Source: Bradysia coprophila
Taxonomy: Eukaryota; Arthropoda; Insecta; Diptera; Sciaridae
Assembly (NCBI RefSeq): GCF_014529535.1
Contig: NW_023503409.1
Coordinates: forward strand, 2,108,390-2,172,389
Length of the DNA stretch: 64,000 nt
Reading direction: 5' to 3'
Part shown: positions 1-13,800 of the stretch, piece after piece
How the letters are laid out: each line of letters begins with the position of its first letter
Numbering within the stretch: the stretch's first letter is position 1
The notes under the pieces: generated by a model
The model's database searches: none
Seen by the model: the letters and a program-made list of their open reading frames with translations, nothing else
Told to the model about the DNA's origin: nothing
Program-made: the position numbers and the translations under genes

Positions 1-1890
1 CGAGTCTGAAAAACTAAACCAATATATGCAATGCATTATGACAAGATAAATTTCTTATAATGCGGATATGGAGAACGATGAATTAATAAATAGGTGCTGA
101 TGGTGATCCTCGAATTTACTTTCAAAATACTGAAATACGATGCCAATAAAACATTAACTGTAAAAAAATATTCCCACGGGTTATAATGATGCGATTGGGT
201 TGTGTAAAGTCTTACACAAAATAAATTTAAATTTGGTACAAGATTTACTGTGTTGTGTAAGAGGGATTGTTATTTATCTCACTATCTCACATTTAATTAC
301 GTGCTGAATACCGCCACATTCATTTATTTCAAAGAAACAAAGTATATTGTGAAAACTAGAAAGGGGTGAGCGTTAATCGACTGTATTAAAATTTAGGAAA
401 TATTTTAAAAGGATTCGACAATAACAACGGTTCGGAATGTGAGTTCTACTGGCTGAATGTTACATACACGAAGCACAGTAAAAGTTACGTAGAACCATAT
501 AGGGCTAATAATGATAATGAAAAACTGCAGAAAAACAACCACTTTTAAAGCTTTTTTATTCGTTTCGAATGAACCTCTGTACTGTATGGAGTGGTCTGAA
601 GTTGTATTCATACCTTATGAATCTGTATCTTACCGTATTACTCATAAATCCCTCAAAGCTTATTATCTTGCAATCATAAGTCATTAGGGTAGGACATCCT
701 CAAATGGACATTTGAAACAAAACAACCCTTACGATTGTTTGAGCCTTTTATACAATTGACAAAGTTTACTTAACATTCTTCCCTTATTTATAATGTGTAT
801 AATCGACGACCGGAATGTCTTAAATTTACAGAAATGTAAACATTGACACTAGCATTAAACATTAAAACATTAAATACCACCAATTCACCGCATTGCATAA
901 ATACTATAAAATCTTTCCTTCTTCCTTCCAGCGATATATATTGTGGAGAGAGCTTATTTCCTTTTATTCGTAAAGCTATATTATACCTGACAATTTCAAG
1001 TGTATTCATTTGAAATCGAGATGTTTGGGAAAATGGAAAATGAAGAGAAAATTTTCCGGACAAAGTGGTTTGGAAAGTATGCAAGAGAAGTGAAATGTAC
1101 TCAGTCGAGAATTGATCGTTGAGTAGTTCAAATCGTATCAAATTGGGGAAAAGGAAAATATTTTTCTCGAAAATTCAAATTGTTTCTATTGACAACGGTA
1201 ACTGTTTTTATTGGATTTCATTTATGAACTTTAGTTGGAAGGTAATCAAATTCAGGAAATAGCGGACAGCTTTCAATTAAATAGTTCGCCGTTTAGTGAT
1301 TTTAACGGGGAAATTTGCAATTAACGCACCATCTTATTATTCAAATTTTATGCAAATTGAAAACATTTCTTCGTCTTTGAAATTTCATTTTCCAATTATA
1401 CGCTGTACTCGAATTAGCACTTCAAAAATAAAAAAAAGCATCAATGGTATCCTCTTAACTAAATCCAAATCAGCTATCCTATTCATAAACTCAAACATTT
1501 TCATCCGCGTATACTGTTATCAGCACCATAAAATCATGAAAATGAAAATAAACGCGCCTGCAAAACTCCCATTTCAGTTATCCCATTTTCTAAGTAATGT
1601 GAATGTGTGTCAAGTGTTTTGAATGAGAAAAAACGAAATAAAAACAACTTTAAAAATCAAAGAAGAGTCTTCAGTGTTCGAGAAGGCATTTAAACGTTTT
1701 TCACGTTCGTTTTTTTTTCTTCTATTAATTCAATGTTTTACAGTGGTGGTAAAAGCTTCTTGAATGACTCCCTGAATCGTGAGATTTTTTTTTTGTAATT
1801 ACAAGTGAATAATATGAGATTCGATCGCAAGTGGATTGGTGTTACGCAGACTATTTGTATAATATAAGTGGATTAAGCATTAACTGAATC
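1..1890. other. Upstream region of the collagen-olfactomedin gene
   Basis: AT-rich DNA before the first ATG at 1891. Short open frames here (for example 788-1141 minus, 1296-1622 plus) have low-complexity composition and no motif I recognise. The stretch must contain at least part of the 5' UTR and promoter of the downstream gene, but no TATA box or initiator could be chosen with confidence. Confidence 0.5.
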
Positions 1891-4800
1891 ATGGTGTTCG
1901 GATATATTTATCAAATATACCACAACAACGGAAGTACATGTAAAGAAGAAATCGGAAGTGAAAGCATGTCAATAAATCATCAATCCGAATTCATATCAAA
2001 GTGTTCATCGTCGAACCATCTAAAGAAACAGGAAAATAATTGTTCTGGAAATTTTTATGTTATTTATGTGTTGCTGGGAATTTTGTACGTATCCACCGTT
2101 GCTATAGTATGTGCATTTTATACGAATCGGCAAAATGATTTGACGGTTTTAAGAGAAAATTTTAAAAACGAATTCATGGTAAATGACATCAAACACATCG
2201 TTCAAGTTGTTTTAAACGATATGAAAAATGAACATCAACCGGTATTTAGAGTGAGCGAGAGGTAAGTGTTTTTTGATGCTTTTAATTTGAAAATTAGTCT
2301 TAATTTTTTGGTCAGAAATCGTACGGGCCCTATATAACTAGTCTCATTCTCAAAGTAGATTTTAAGGCCTCTGTGCGTTGGGGAGAGTATCCCTCTAGTA
2401 AAATAGTGAAAGTAGAGACCAAAACATAGGACATATGTTTCTACTGATAGTGGATTTCCAGTGTCGCACTAGCTTCTTAACGGCCGCTCGGACAAAACTG
2501 TGAAGCGGCTCATGAAATTGATTTTTGGAATTTAAAGAATTTAATTTGAGTATCACAAAATAGCCAGCGTCACTTTGGACAACATCAGATCAATTGGATA
2601 TTTATCTTTTGGACATTAAAATCACTTCTCCTATTGAACTATAAATAAAAGTTACTCAACTCTGAATCACCCACTTATTCTCAACTGAAAAAGAATCACA
2701 CCGCCATAAGTTTGTTATATGACGTGACACAACTTTTTTCATGTTTTTTTAAATCTTTAAAAGCTTTAAACTTTTGTGGTCTAAAATTCATGCTACTCGA
2801 AATTTTCTATTACCGCAAGAACTATGAATTTGTTGTTCTTTTGTGATTTTATAATTAAAAAGTTGTTGGAACTCTCAAAATCTTTAAAATAATATTCATT
2901 AAGACTTATGAGAACACACATCATTTTCTTATAAACTAAAACTTCAATGTAAGACGGTTCGCCTGTGTTTGTTTGAGAAGTGGTTATAGTTAATATAATA
3001 ATGATGATACTAGGATAGAAATACTAGAATAAGAATTACTGATAGAAATAACAGCTCTGTTAGTATTGACATTTTCATCTATGATGATAATAGTATTATA
3101 TCCAGAGGAAAGACAAAAATGTGTGACCTCCGGTTAGTTTGGTGTTGAAAAATGCATTTTTAAACGAATGAAGTAAAATATTCTGTGTAAAGTATTAAAC
3201 TATCCTTCAAACATAGGAAATGATAGATTGTTTATATCGAGATCAAAATACAGTTTTTAAATAATATGTTGTGTTACAAGTATTGTAATGTTGATTTTTT
3301 CAGCACTAGACCCAAGTTTTCCTTACGAGCGGAGCGAGTAAGGAAAATTGGGTCGTGTGCTGAAAAAATCTCATTACAATACGTGTAACACATCATGCTT
3401 TGTGCCAACCGAGAATTGAAATAGACAAGAGCACAAAAAATCATAATTTTCATTGTAAACAATCACTCTTCAAATTTGATCGATCACATTGCTTTGCATT
3501 TTCTCAAACGAATGCTGTAACAACTCATACAAATTCCATATCAACACTGCTTTGAGTGTTGTAATATCACATCAAACGGATGCTGAAATAAGTCACTTTA
3601 CAACACTAAAATGAGTGCTGAAAAGAGTCGTATTTCAATTCTCGGTGGCACAAACATTTAAACAATGTGTGTATCATGCTCGGCTGAAGTGGGAACGTTT
3701 AAAGTGAAAGTGGTGAAATTATGTGGAATGTTTAAAGTTCGGAGCCGATCACTTTTATCTGATCTGAAACTGAAAAAAGACTATCTGACATTTTCAGATT
3801 CAGTTCAGATTGATTTAAAATTTATCTGATCTGAATCGGAAAATTTCAGATTAAATCTGAATTCAAACTAAATCTGAAAATCAAAATTTTTTCAATCCGA
3901 TCTAAAAAAGATTGATCTGAAAAATTCTGAAATTTTGTGAAATTTTCATTTAAATATTTCAGATAAACAGATCTGATACAATAAAGACAAAAAAGAAAGA
4001 AAAAAAAAACAGTTTTTACCTGAACTGAACCTGAAATTAAGCGATCTAAAATTTCAGATTCAGGTCAGATTCGATTCAATAGTAATCTGATCTGAATCAG
4101 ATTCAGATTCAGAAAATTTATCAATCTGGTCTGAAAATTTTCAGATTAGTCTGATCTGTTCCGAGCTTTAGGAATGTTAGTACTTACAATACCAACAGTA
4201 ACTTTCGCATAAAAAAAATCGCCTCATCCAACTTCGACATTGCACTTCAAGCATATGGTACTCTAAATAGTGTACTGAAATGAAGAAATTGGATTTTACT
4301 AGATTTGTCGATCAAATGAGGAGTAACAGGCAAACATAGCTTGAGAGAAATTTTAATGGAATTATTTTTTTTCACTGAATGACGCTCAAGTCATTCAACT
4401 TGATATGTTGATATGGGTACTGAACCGAAAGTTGTAAGTTCTATATGAACAATCTTCGGTAAAACTGGGGCTAGTGAATTCTAACTGAAATGACGGTCAC
4501 TGCCATCTAACGTCATACTCCAAAGTTAATTCTATATCAAGCTTTTTGTGTACTGAAACTTGACAGTGAGTCACACAACTGAAAAACAGTATAAAAAACC
4601 ATTTCACGCAAAATACTATATTTGACAGCTGTTGATTTGATCACTTTCGCTTGAAGTGCGTTACCTCATCATAATTTTCAATTTTTATTGACACAATTGC
4701 CATGAAAGTCGCACAGCAAATACTTTTGTAATTGTTGTAAAGAATGGTCAATCAGTTTCACTTTTTCAATGAAAAATTTTCATGGAACTTGTAGGAAACT

Positions 4801-7800
4801 CTGAGTCAGTAAATGATCATATCCGAGTTGTATCTTCATCTTTCCTATTTACATTGATACGAGTTGCAGCTCTGACATATCATATCGTTGATCTTTCTTT
4901 GCGTCGTAGATAATGTGTTTATCGTTCATTTTGAATATGTTTATTATACCACGCAAATTGCCTTGAACACATTCTTCCCTTTCCGTAATTCAACATATAA
5001 AAAAAACCTTGGCTTAGAGTGAAAAACATTTTTCCCTTCATTTTTTTCCTCCGACAAAGAAAATCTGTTTCGTCTATAAAATAAAGTTTCATTCGTTTAT
5101 ATGGAGGATATAATATGATTTTGAAAGCACACCTGATGATGTGTGTAGTCTAATATCATTGAAAATCTTTGCTATTTATAGCAATAAAGCAGAGAGGCAA
5201 AATGGAAAGATTTCATTTTCTACGTCGTGAAGAAGATAAACAAGGAAAGTAAACAACAATTTGATTTTTCCTCAACAAAGGTTTATTTGTAAAGGTTTGT
5301 TCATAATCGCATTAGTAGTTTTATCTTAATGTTATTTTATTTTTATGTTCAATTGATTGTGTGGATGTGAATGGAAAGTAACGCAATTTGTCGGATACAT
5401 TCTTATTTATTTGTGCTGAATAAATTCCATACGAGATACACATAAACCTATTATCACAACGGTCATTTTGATAATGTGGATAATTTTTTTTTGTATCGAC
5501 CCTAACGAAATTGATATTGTCGTTACGACTGAGAAAATGGGAAAAACATTTTTAAGCCTGAGTTAATGTTCCGAATGAACGCGATTTGTTTCACTTGGAA
5601 CAGAACTCATAATAATTTTAAGTGATTTAAGTAAATTTCATCTACAGTAAACAGTGTGTACTACGCTGATGTGCATTGATAAAAAAGCCTAATATCTTTG
5701 GTAAATTCTTTTGTTTGTTTTTTTCGGGAGCTAGGTGTTTTTCCACCATTGTACTGTATCGTAAAGGTAAAATGCGAATTTTTCATAAAATTTGGAAGAA
5801 CAATGAAGTACAAGATTTTGTATCTATCTATCTTCGGAACATTCTGAAGACTTAATCTCTTGATCAAAAGAAGTAATTGATTGTCTAAATACATGTTAAT
5901 GTAAATACAGCAAGTTATATTATAGTTCAGCACTTTATGTTCAATGACTGTTTATTTTTGGAGCTAAGACCTAGACTCACCTAAACAAATTGTCAAGGGT
6001 GCTGATGCTCCATCGGGTATATGAGGAGCAATTGAAGCACTGAGGAGGACTGTTGTTGAATAATCTCATATCGGAATATTGTCTGAGAAAACTGGAAAGA
6101 ATAAGATGTGGAAGAAAAAACTGTAAAAATCCGAGATTAGATCTTATAAACCTGAATTCAACCTAATATATTATTTACCACCACATTGTTATCTCACTCC
6201 CCGGCAAAAAACGGTATGGCTGGTTCTCATTGAATTTGATGATGTTCTTGAGAATATTCATAATTATTAGCTTAATTCCTTAATTTAATTTGAAATAATC
6301 GATTATTTTCAGCCTGTTTCCCATTTAGATTCGCGTGCCAATGAAGTCTGATGATTATTACAGCGCCAATGAACCATGCCACTAATGTCTACACGGTATC
6401 ATAAATTTTATTTTATTTCCCCCGCAAGAGATGTTTTATAAGACGAGGAGATAGAACAAAATAAATATAATCACATTTTAAGAAAACAAACTAATTATCA
6501 TAATGGAATAAATAGGATCGACATTTTAGACTTTCGTTGAAGCTTTACTTCTTCAGTAAATTAAAATTCCCCAATGAATAAGGACTTGTTTTGTATTCCA
6601 TCGGTACTTGTTATACATAATACTTTTCCGAGCGACGGCATTTTTTATGCATAGATGAAAATAATCGTGTTAAACATACATGTATATAAGATGTTGTCTG
6701 TAGCTGACAGAAGATTTTTATGCGTGCACATGGTTTCATTAAATTAAAGGAAAATGTTATGCTCTTGAGTGATGTGAGGAGAGCCTTGGAGGATTTTTGC
6801 TAAAAATAATTGCTTTAACATACACGGTTAAATTACTTAATTAAAACCTTTTACAGACGACTACGATATTTCCTAATGTCAATGTTGTCGATGTTGTCTT
6901 ATAAAGCAAACATTTTGAAACTAATGAAGTAACTAGGTTTGTTTAACTCTGCTAAACTATGTTTAAAGCACAAACAACAAAAATGAAGTAAGAGATTTTA
7001 CTAATTGTACAAATGAGCCTTGCTTTTCGACTGAAAGAATTAATCAGGCCGATGAATATAATAATCAAAAATTCGATTGTTTGGTCTTATGGTCCCTAAT
7101 ACTGATCAAATACAACGATACCTTTTCTTTGGTGTCGCCAATTTAATGCTAGAATGAAGCTTTCAGAACCATTGTTAACAGTTTTTTTTTAACAATTCAG
7201 GTTTATAAATTCATATTCATGTTCCGTCATTTTCCTGATAAATTTCTTTAATAATTTCAGCACTGCGTTGCCTTATGAAAGCAGTGTAATTGAAAATGAA
7301 AGGAAAAGTTACCAAATGCATCACATCATGCGAGAAAGAAGGGAAGCCAGTATAACAATTGAAAATATGGTAACTGGAACGCAAAACGAAGGTATATTTA
7401 ATAGAAAAGTTATCTGTTACAATTCTAAAAATTTGATTTTCGTCGCCAAGCTTTGTTTCGTTTTGTCTTGTCTAAAAAGTCTATAGTGAAATGACATGGT
7501 AAAATAGATAACGTCCTAGTTTGGAACTTTGTATTTTACCTTGACTGTATGTTACCCTCTGACTTGGCAAAAGAAAAAGTTCTAAACAATCACGTAAGTC
7601 ATTTTACTCACTTAGCCCCCGGGAAATGAGTTTTATTTAATGAACCATTTTCCGGGGGTGCAGTGAGTAAACTTATATACAAATGCAATTAAAAACCGAG
7701 GATAAGATTATTAAGTCTTGACAATTGTAGATTTTAACAACCAGATTAGTATATTCCGACTTTGCTTGTAAGTTTGTTGTTTTAACAAGTGTGATTTTTC

Positions 7801-10800
7801 TTTGTGGAACGAGCCGAAGGCGAGTGAAGTAATCACACAAGCTAATAACTTACTTATAATAACTTATTTTACATGCTCGTGCACAGTAAGTGCTTTTTCA
7901 AGGTCACAAACAGTGAGGTAAAGTAGAGCGCATGCATGTAAAGTATGTTGAGCAAGGTTGGTGTTTATTTACATTAAAAAAGAAAATTTGGTAAATTTTC
8001 AAAACTGTGAAGTCTTATCGGCGGGTTACCAAGTGGCAGATAAAATCTTTTCCCTAGGTGATCCAATGATTATTCTGATTTTTCAGATCAAGAGAAATAT
8101 GTGGAGTTTTTCAATCCTAAGATTAGACGAGAGTTAGAAAAGAAGGACGAAGAATACAAGAAAACTTATGGATATAAGGGTGCCGCTCCAGGTGGGGATG
8201 AATGGACTTGGTTAACGAACTATTGCAGAATACCGGTAAATATATTAAGTCATTGATAGAACTACCGTTTGAGCTGCATATATCGAACTAATCAAACCGT
8301 TTATACATTTAAATAACTGCGTTGTACCGAACCTCTCAAATATTTGGTGTAATTTCCAAAAAAACTGGTTCATATTTATTTGATAGTCGATTTGAGAAGG
8401 ATCTAATGCATGTTGTTCCCTCTAACTTTCCGTTAATTTTTACGCATTTTATGTTTTCCACTCGGTAGAATAAATACGTAAAAACAAATTACATTTTCCA
8501 ATAAAGAACTCCATATTTGTATGAGACGGTGGATTTTCAAAGATTACGTTTATAATTAAAGTATTTCTTCTACGAAAAGTTGGAATGCCGAAACGATGCT
8601 TTTTGTGTATATCTATGTTTTCGTGGTACAGAAGGTGAGTGAACACTTCCCTCATCGGTGTAAATGTTTTCAAAAGTAATTTATATTGCGGTGAGCACAC
8701 AACAAAGCGTTGCATAATTTAATTAGTAAACAAGAACAACAAATTTAGCATTAATTCCGGTTTAAATGTCTACCGCAAGGCGTTTATTGGTGTAATTAAA
8801 ACAATAATGAAATTATTTGATGGAAGGTCATGGAGTTTTTTACGAATTTGAATTCTTTGCTAATCAATTCAAGATGAGTCACCTGATTCCAACAATAAAT
8901 TTTAAAAGGTTCGTTTACCCGAATTTTCTTTAAAAGTAAATCAAAAGAACAATGGACAAAGCCGCACACCAAAAGCTTGCGTGAACTGTTTTCCATTATT
9001 TTCTATATTCATTTGGCTCTAACGTTTGCATCCAGTCTCGAAAACATTTACATGAACATAATGGTTCATTTTCGACTAAAAAAGAAATGGTTAAAGAAAC
9101 AAAACTTAGGGTGCTCTGTAAATGGATTGCATGCATTCTTGTGTGTATTAACGAAGCGGTGCGCCGCTCCAAACTGGTAGCGCTATTTTTTTCTTCTTTC
9201 AAATGGGTAGCACTGGTAGAAAATAATTTCGTTTTGACTGAGTTGTACAGTTTTTTTTTGTGAATTTAGTTGATACCTCTGTTGCTACCAAGAGTTCTGA
9301 ATGTTTTCCCCAAATTCAACAAAAACGTGCCTCGAATTTTTTAAGCTTGCAACATGCAAAACGAACGAATTTGCTCGAATTTTCTTCTTCATCCCAACAA
9401 AAAGTTTGAAAATGATCTGAAGGTGCTCTATAACATTATTCTCTAAAATAAATGACACTCGTAATTGACGATTTTATCATCCGATAACCTTGTAGTACTA
9501 GCGCTTCGGTAACAATGTCAGTGTTAGCACGACACAATTGAGAAGCGACAAAATTTTTGTATTAAAGATAAAAATAATGAAAAGTCTGTCAGGTTTTATT
9601 TCCGTTTCGCATTGAAAGGCTTTTAGGAAAATTGCAAAAAATAACTCTCACCTTTTCACACAAACATCAGCCGCAACAATATACGACCACCGGTACGCAA
9701 AATCTGGGTTTATTATACTAAATCGTTTTGAATACAATGGGGAAAAAGGAAAGGAAAGAAATCTATTTGCATAAAAATAAATAAAGAAACGTGCTTCACT
9801 TTTCCCCGTTCCATTTTTTTTTTTCATAAACATTTTGCTGGAAGGAAGGGACTGTAATATTAATTTTGTGGAGTTTCTTTTTTGGAGTAAACACATTTAG
9901 TGATAGATTCAATTTCAATTTCGGGCTATTAGAATCATTTTCAGTAAATTTATAAACTGACAGAAACGAACAACGAGAGAGAAACAATTTTTATGCATAG
10001 TCATTTCCAAACTTTAAAATACCATGAACTTACCTTTTAGTATGAATCAGTAACTGGCTTCTGCAGTGCCACCAAAGAGTATTGTCCCGTGGGTCCTCCA
10101 GGTAATTTATAAAATGTTTAACTCGGGAAATGTTTCAACTTTGAACATCTTAAAGGCTTACCCGGTCCAAAAGGTTATCGAGGTGACATGGGAATGCCAG
10201 GTAAAAGTCATTTTGAGTTACATGACGTTATTAATATCATGAACCATTTGAAATTCTGAATGATTTCGTTGCAATGAGCAATATCTTTCGTTGTCAGGTC
10301 CACCGGGAAGAGATGGAAGGGGACCGAAAGGATTGCCTGGAAGTCCAGGGTTAGGTATGTTTCCTTTAAATTCAAGACCTTTGATTTAATAATAATTCTA
10401 CATTTGCCTCTCATTTCTCACATGCTGGATATTTCGATTATTTGCATTACGTTTAGACGGGCGAGATGGGGTAAGTTCAATAAATGTGATATATTTTCGG
10501 AAAAGTACTTCAAGTACTGTACTTGTAATGCCACTACAATAGGTACCTGGTGAGCCTGGCTTAGATGGAGTTCCTGGTCGAGCTGGGTCTGATGGCATTC
10601 CTGGAAAAGATGGCATACCTGGCACAGACGGTAAAAATGGATTGAACGGAAAAGACGGTGAGATAAACTGTTCGTGTTCGTTCATTCAAAGAAAATTTAA
10701 TAACACCCTTTGATAGGAAGAGAAGGAGCTCTTGGACCACAGGGTCCACAAGGACCTCAAGGAGAAAGAGGTAAGGTTGCAGTCTATTACTAAAATTGAA

Positions 10801-13800
10801 ATCAGAAACAGTATAACGCCAAAGTTTTCTTACTATTCATCAACAATCGAACAGTCAAATTAAATTTTCCTTTATGTTATACTGTTTACGATATCGATTG
10901 TTATATAGCTTTCGTTTCCATTGAAAGAAATTTCATCTTTTTCTAAGCAATAAGATTAAATTTGTGACAACGTAGCTTACCGAATTAACGCATGGATGAC
11001 TTCTAACCGATTATGCATATTCAGTGATGTGTATTCCCAAACTTGTATACAATGTAAATTGAATCAAGTCACCGGAAGCTTTTACTAAATAAACAACACC
11101 TTCGTATACATTTATATATCAACTATTAACGATAATTTATACCGGTTTAATAGCGAAATTTGCATTCAACCACCCTCTTCATGGTGAACACAAGTATTTA
11201 CGGTAAAAGGATTTTCCATGTATATAATCTTTTTATTCGACGAAAATAATGGAGTTAACGACATGAAAATAGTAATTACAAAATATAAAAAATTTCTTTC
11301 ATTGACTCTGAAGCATTGAAGGTTCCCATCACCCTAGTTGCGTTAGATCTTTGAATTGCCAAACTTATTCTCTGTTTTATTTTCCATGTATATAATCCAT
11401 GGTACATATTTAATCCGCACTCATACTTCATTTTATTGGTGTAATTCATACTTGTTACGTGTGAAAGAATTTCTGATTCAATATTTTAAATGGACAATTT
11501 ATTTGGTCCAGTGAGTGATTTATAGGTGAATTTAAATATTATTTACGTAAATCACATTTGTAACAAGTGAATATGAGAGAATCAACTTTGTATCGGGTGT
11601 GTTAGAGAAGGTGTAACACGTTGGGAATATTATCAGAATTTAGCATAAATTTTTATCATTTCGTCCTTTTTCAAGAAGCAAATTTTATTTCGGGGAAAAG
11701 TGTAATTGTTTTGGGATATAAGAGGATATAAGACATATTGAGAGTGTCCGCAAAGATTTTAGGATTCTTTAAAACATAATCTCCAATTCCATAGAACGTC
11801 ACTAAAAATATAGTTAAAATCATGCGAAAATACTTATTGGAAACGATGAAAATGTTTTTGATGAAATTCCACTTACAAAATCCACTCAAAGTCAAAGTAA
11901 CTCTCTGAAAGGGGTTTATTTTTAAAGACAATGTACACACATTCACATTCACATTCAAAACTATTTGTAAATCAGGACTATGTGACATAGTCTATGTCAA
12001 TCATACAACTAAGGGTAACAGACGAAAACATACACTTCGCTCAAAATAAGTAGCAATAATCTCTTGTAAATGTAGGTCGAATTGTAGTACAAACAAAAGC
12101 TGCAAATAATAGCTTTCCATTCATTTTGATACTGAGGTTAACTCTGACATAAAGAGAGCATGAATGAATGAAATGAGAACCGCGTTATTAAGTAATGACA
12201 CACATCCGTGGTAAAAAAAATATTTACTCTACGCACCACCGGAAAATAGGTCATTACTTCACTGACATGTGTGTTAAAACTAATTTCTCAGGAGCTCAGT
12301 GAGTAGAAATAGTAGATTATTCACCTCTGTCCACATGTTTATGCCTTCGGCTTCACCTTCGGCTCATGCAATAATTCCCCAAGTGTCTAAATAAACATTT
12401 GGACAGAGGTGAATACGCTATTTTATCTACCGCCGGCGAAATAATAGCACTTTTTCACTGCTATTATTTCACCTAGGTAGATAAAAAAAGCTCGAAAAGG
12501 AAAGTGTACGTCGTCTATGACATTCTCTTACTTACATTTCAGATGCTTCATAAAATTTACAACATAATTAGAACACTAAATGGATCGTAAACAAAAATTG
12601 TTGCAGAAATTAGTGTTTACAATTTTACAAATAACGAAATAGCGTCGTTTAAAACATCGTTTTTCTAAATAGTTAATAAACGTTAAATTGTCGTTGATAA
12701 CGTTTCTGTATGAACACCTGAACATCCCGTCTCGGTCTGTAACTGAAAAGGATGTTAGACGTTTACAACAGACAGCGGTGTTTCACATTGATAAGCATGG
12801 GTGATTTAAATTTCAATTTCAACTTTCGAATGAAAAGTTTCAGTTTCATCATTTTCTGTAACTATGTATGATGTGAAAAAGATAACTTGTAGGGTACGTA
12901 ATACCAATGTAATATGAAATTGTATACAAGACTATTTGAACAGGGTAACATGCAATGATTGTATATATATGCTCCACATGAATACCTACACCCAGAAAAA
13001 GAAAATTCAGACAATACTCCGGGTATGTGTAAAATTTCTCGTAGAAGTGTAATATACTTCACTGACGTATATGATACATGGGCACTGTTTCTTATACTTG
13101 AGCCACCCCACATTGAAAACGTAGTTACGTATTTCGATTGTCACATTTAAATATTCATGTGTTACGTATTGTGGTCATGTACGTGGAATGTGAATAACTT
13201 ACGAGTGGGACAGAAGTTAAACGCTCATCACGCATGTCAAACGTATACAGTGGATGTTGGTCTTGAATATTGAATTGGAACCATATTTAAATTTTTTAAC
13301 ACGAAGGCGATAAACTACAAAAAAAAAATGTTTTTGTAAATTAGAAAAATTCTCGACAAAATCCTTTCAATTTTTATGAAGTAATCATATCAGAAAGATG
13401 TTTAAGTTAAAATTATCTATATTTGATCCAGGTCCATAACTATCCTGCCATCAAGTCGTAACTAATTCCTCATTCTTTATGAACTTAAATTCAATTATGT
13501 TTAAAAAAACGTTGTCATCATTGTTTATGTGCGTTGCGTTATAACGTGCTCTACGTAACTTAAACGCCACATACGTTTATGGATTTCAAAGTACCCTTCA
13601 ACAATAAGAAATGTCAGCCAACACTACTGTACTGCAACATTAGAAAGATTGTTGGCTCATTATACAGAGGTCCCCGGTTCAACTCCCGAAAAAGTCAATT
13701 TTTAATTTCAAATATTTGTTCCCTTGACTGTAAGTCAGGGTCTAACGGCGGAAAATGAGGGTCCGTTACCAATTTTTTTTTTAAAGTTGTAAATGAGTGT

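Larger units (their letters stand above)
2262..7260. other. Intron 1 of the collagen-olfactomedin gene
   Basis: Five kilobases between exons 1 and 2, with donor GTAAGT at 2262 and acceptor TTTCAG ending at 7260. It holds a long hairpin (3265-3396), a second inverted repeat (3399-3653) and a hAT-like element (3733-4170). From about 4180 to 7260 I see only AT-rich DNA without convincing coding potential. Confidence 0.7.

Noticed and set aside
788..1141. 117-residue minus-strand ORF
   Set aside because: No domain, no start context and no splice signals. Composition matches the surrounding AT-rich DNA.
13620..13695. Possible tRNA-like sequence (GGTTCAACTCC B box)
   Set aside because: Only the B box is convincing. 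No A box at the right distance and no cloverleaf.
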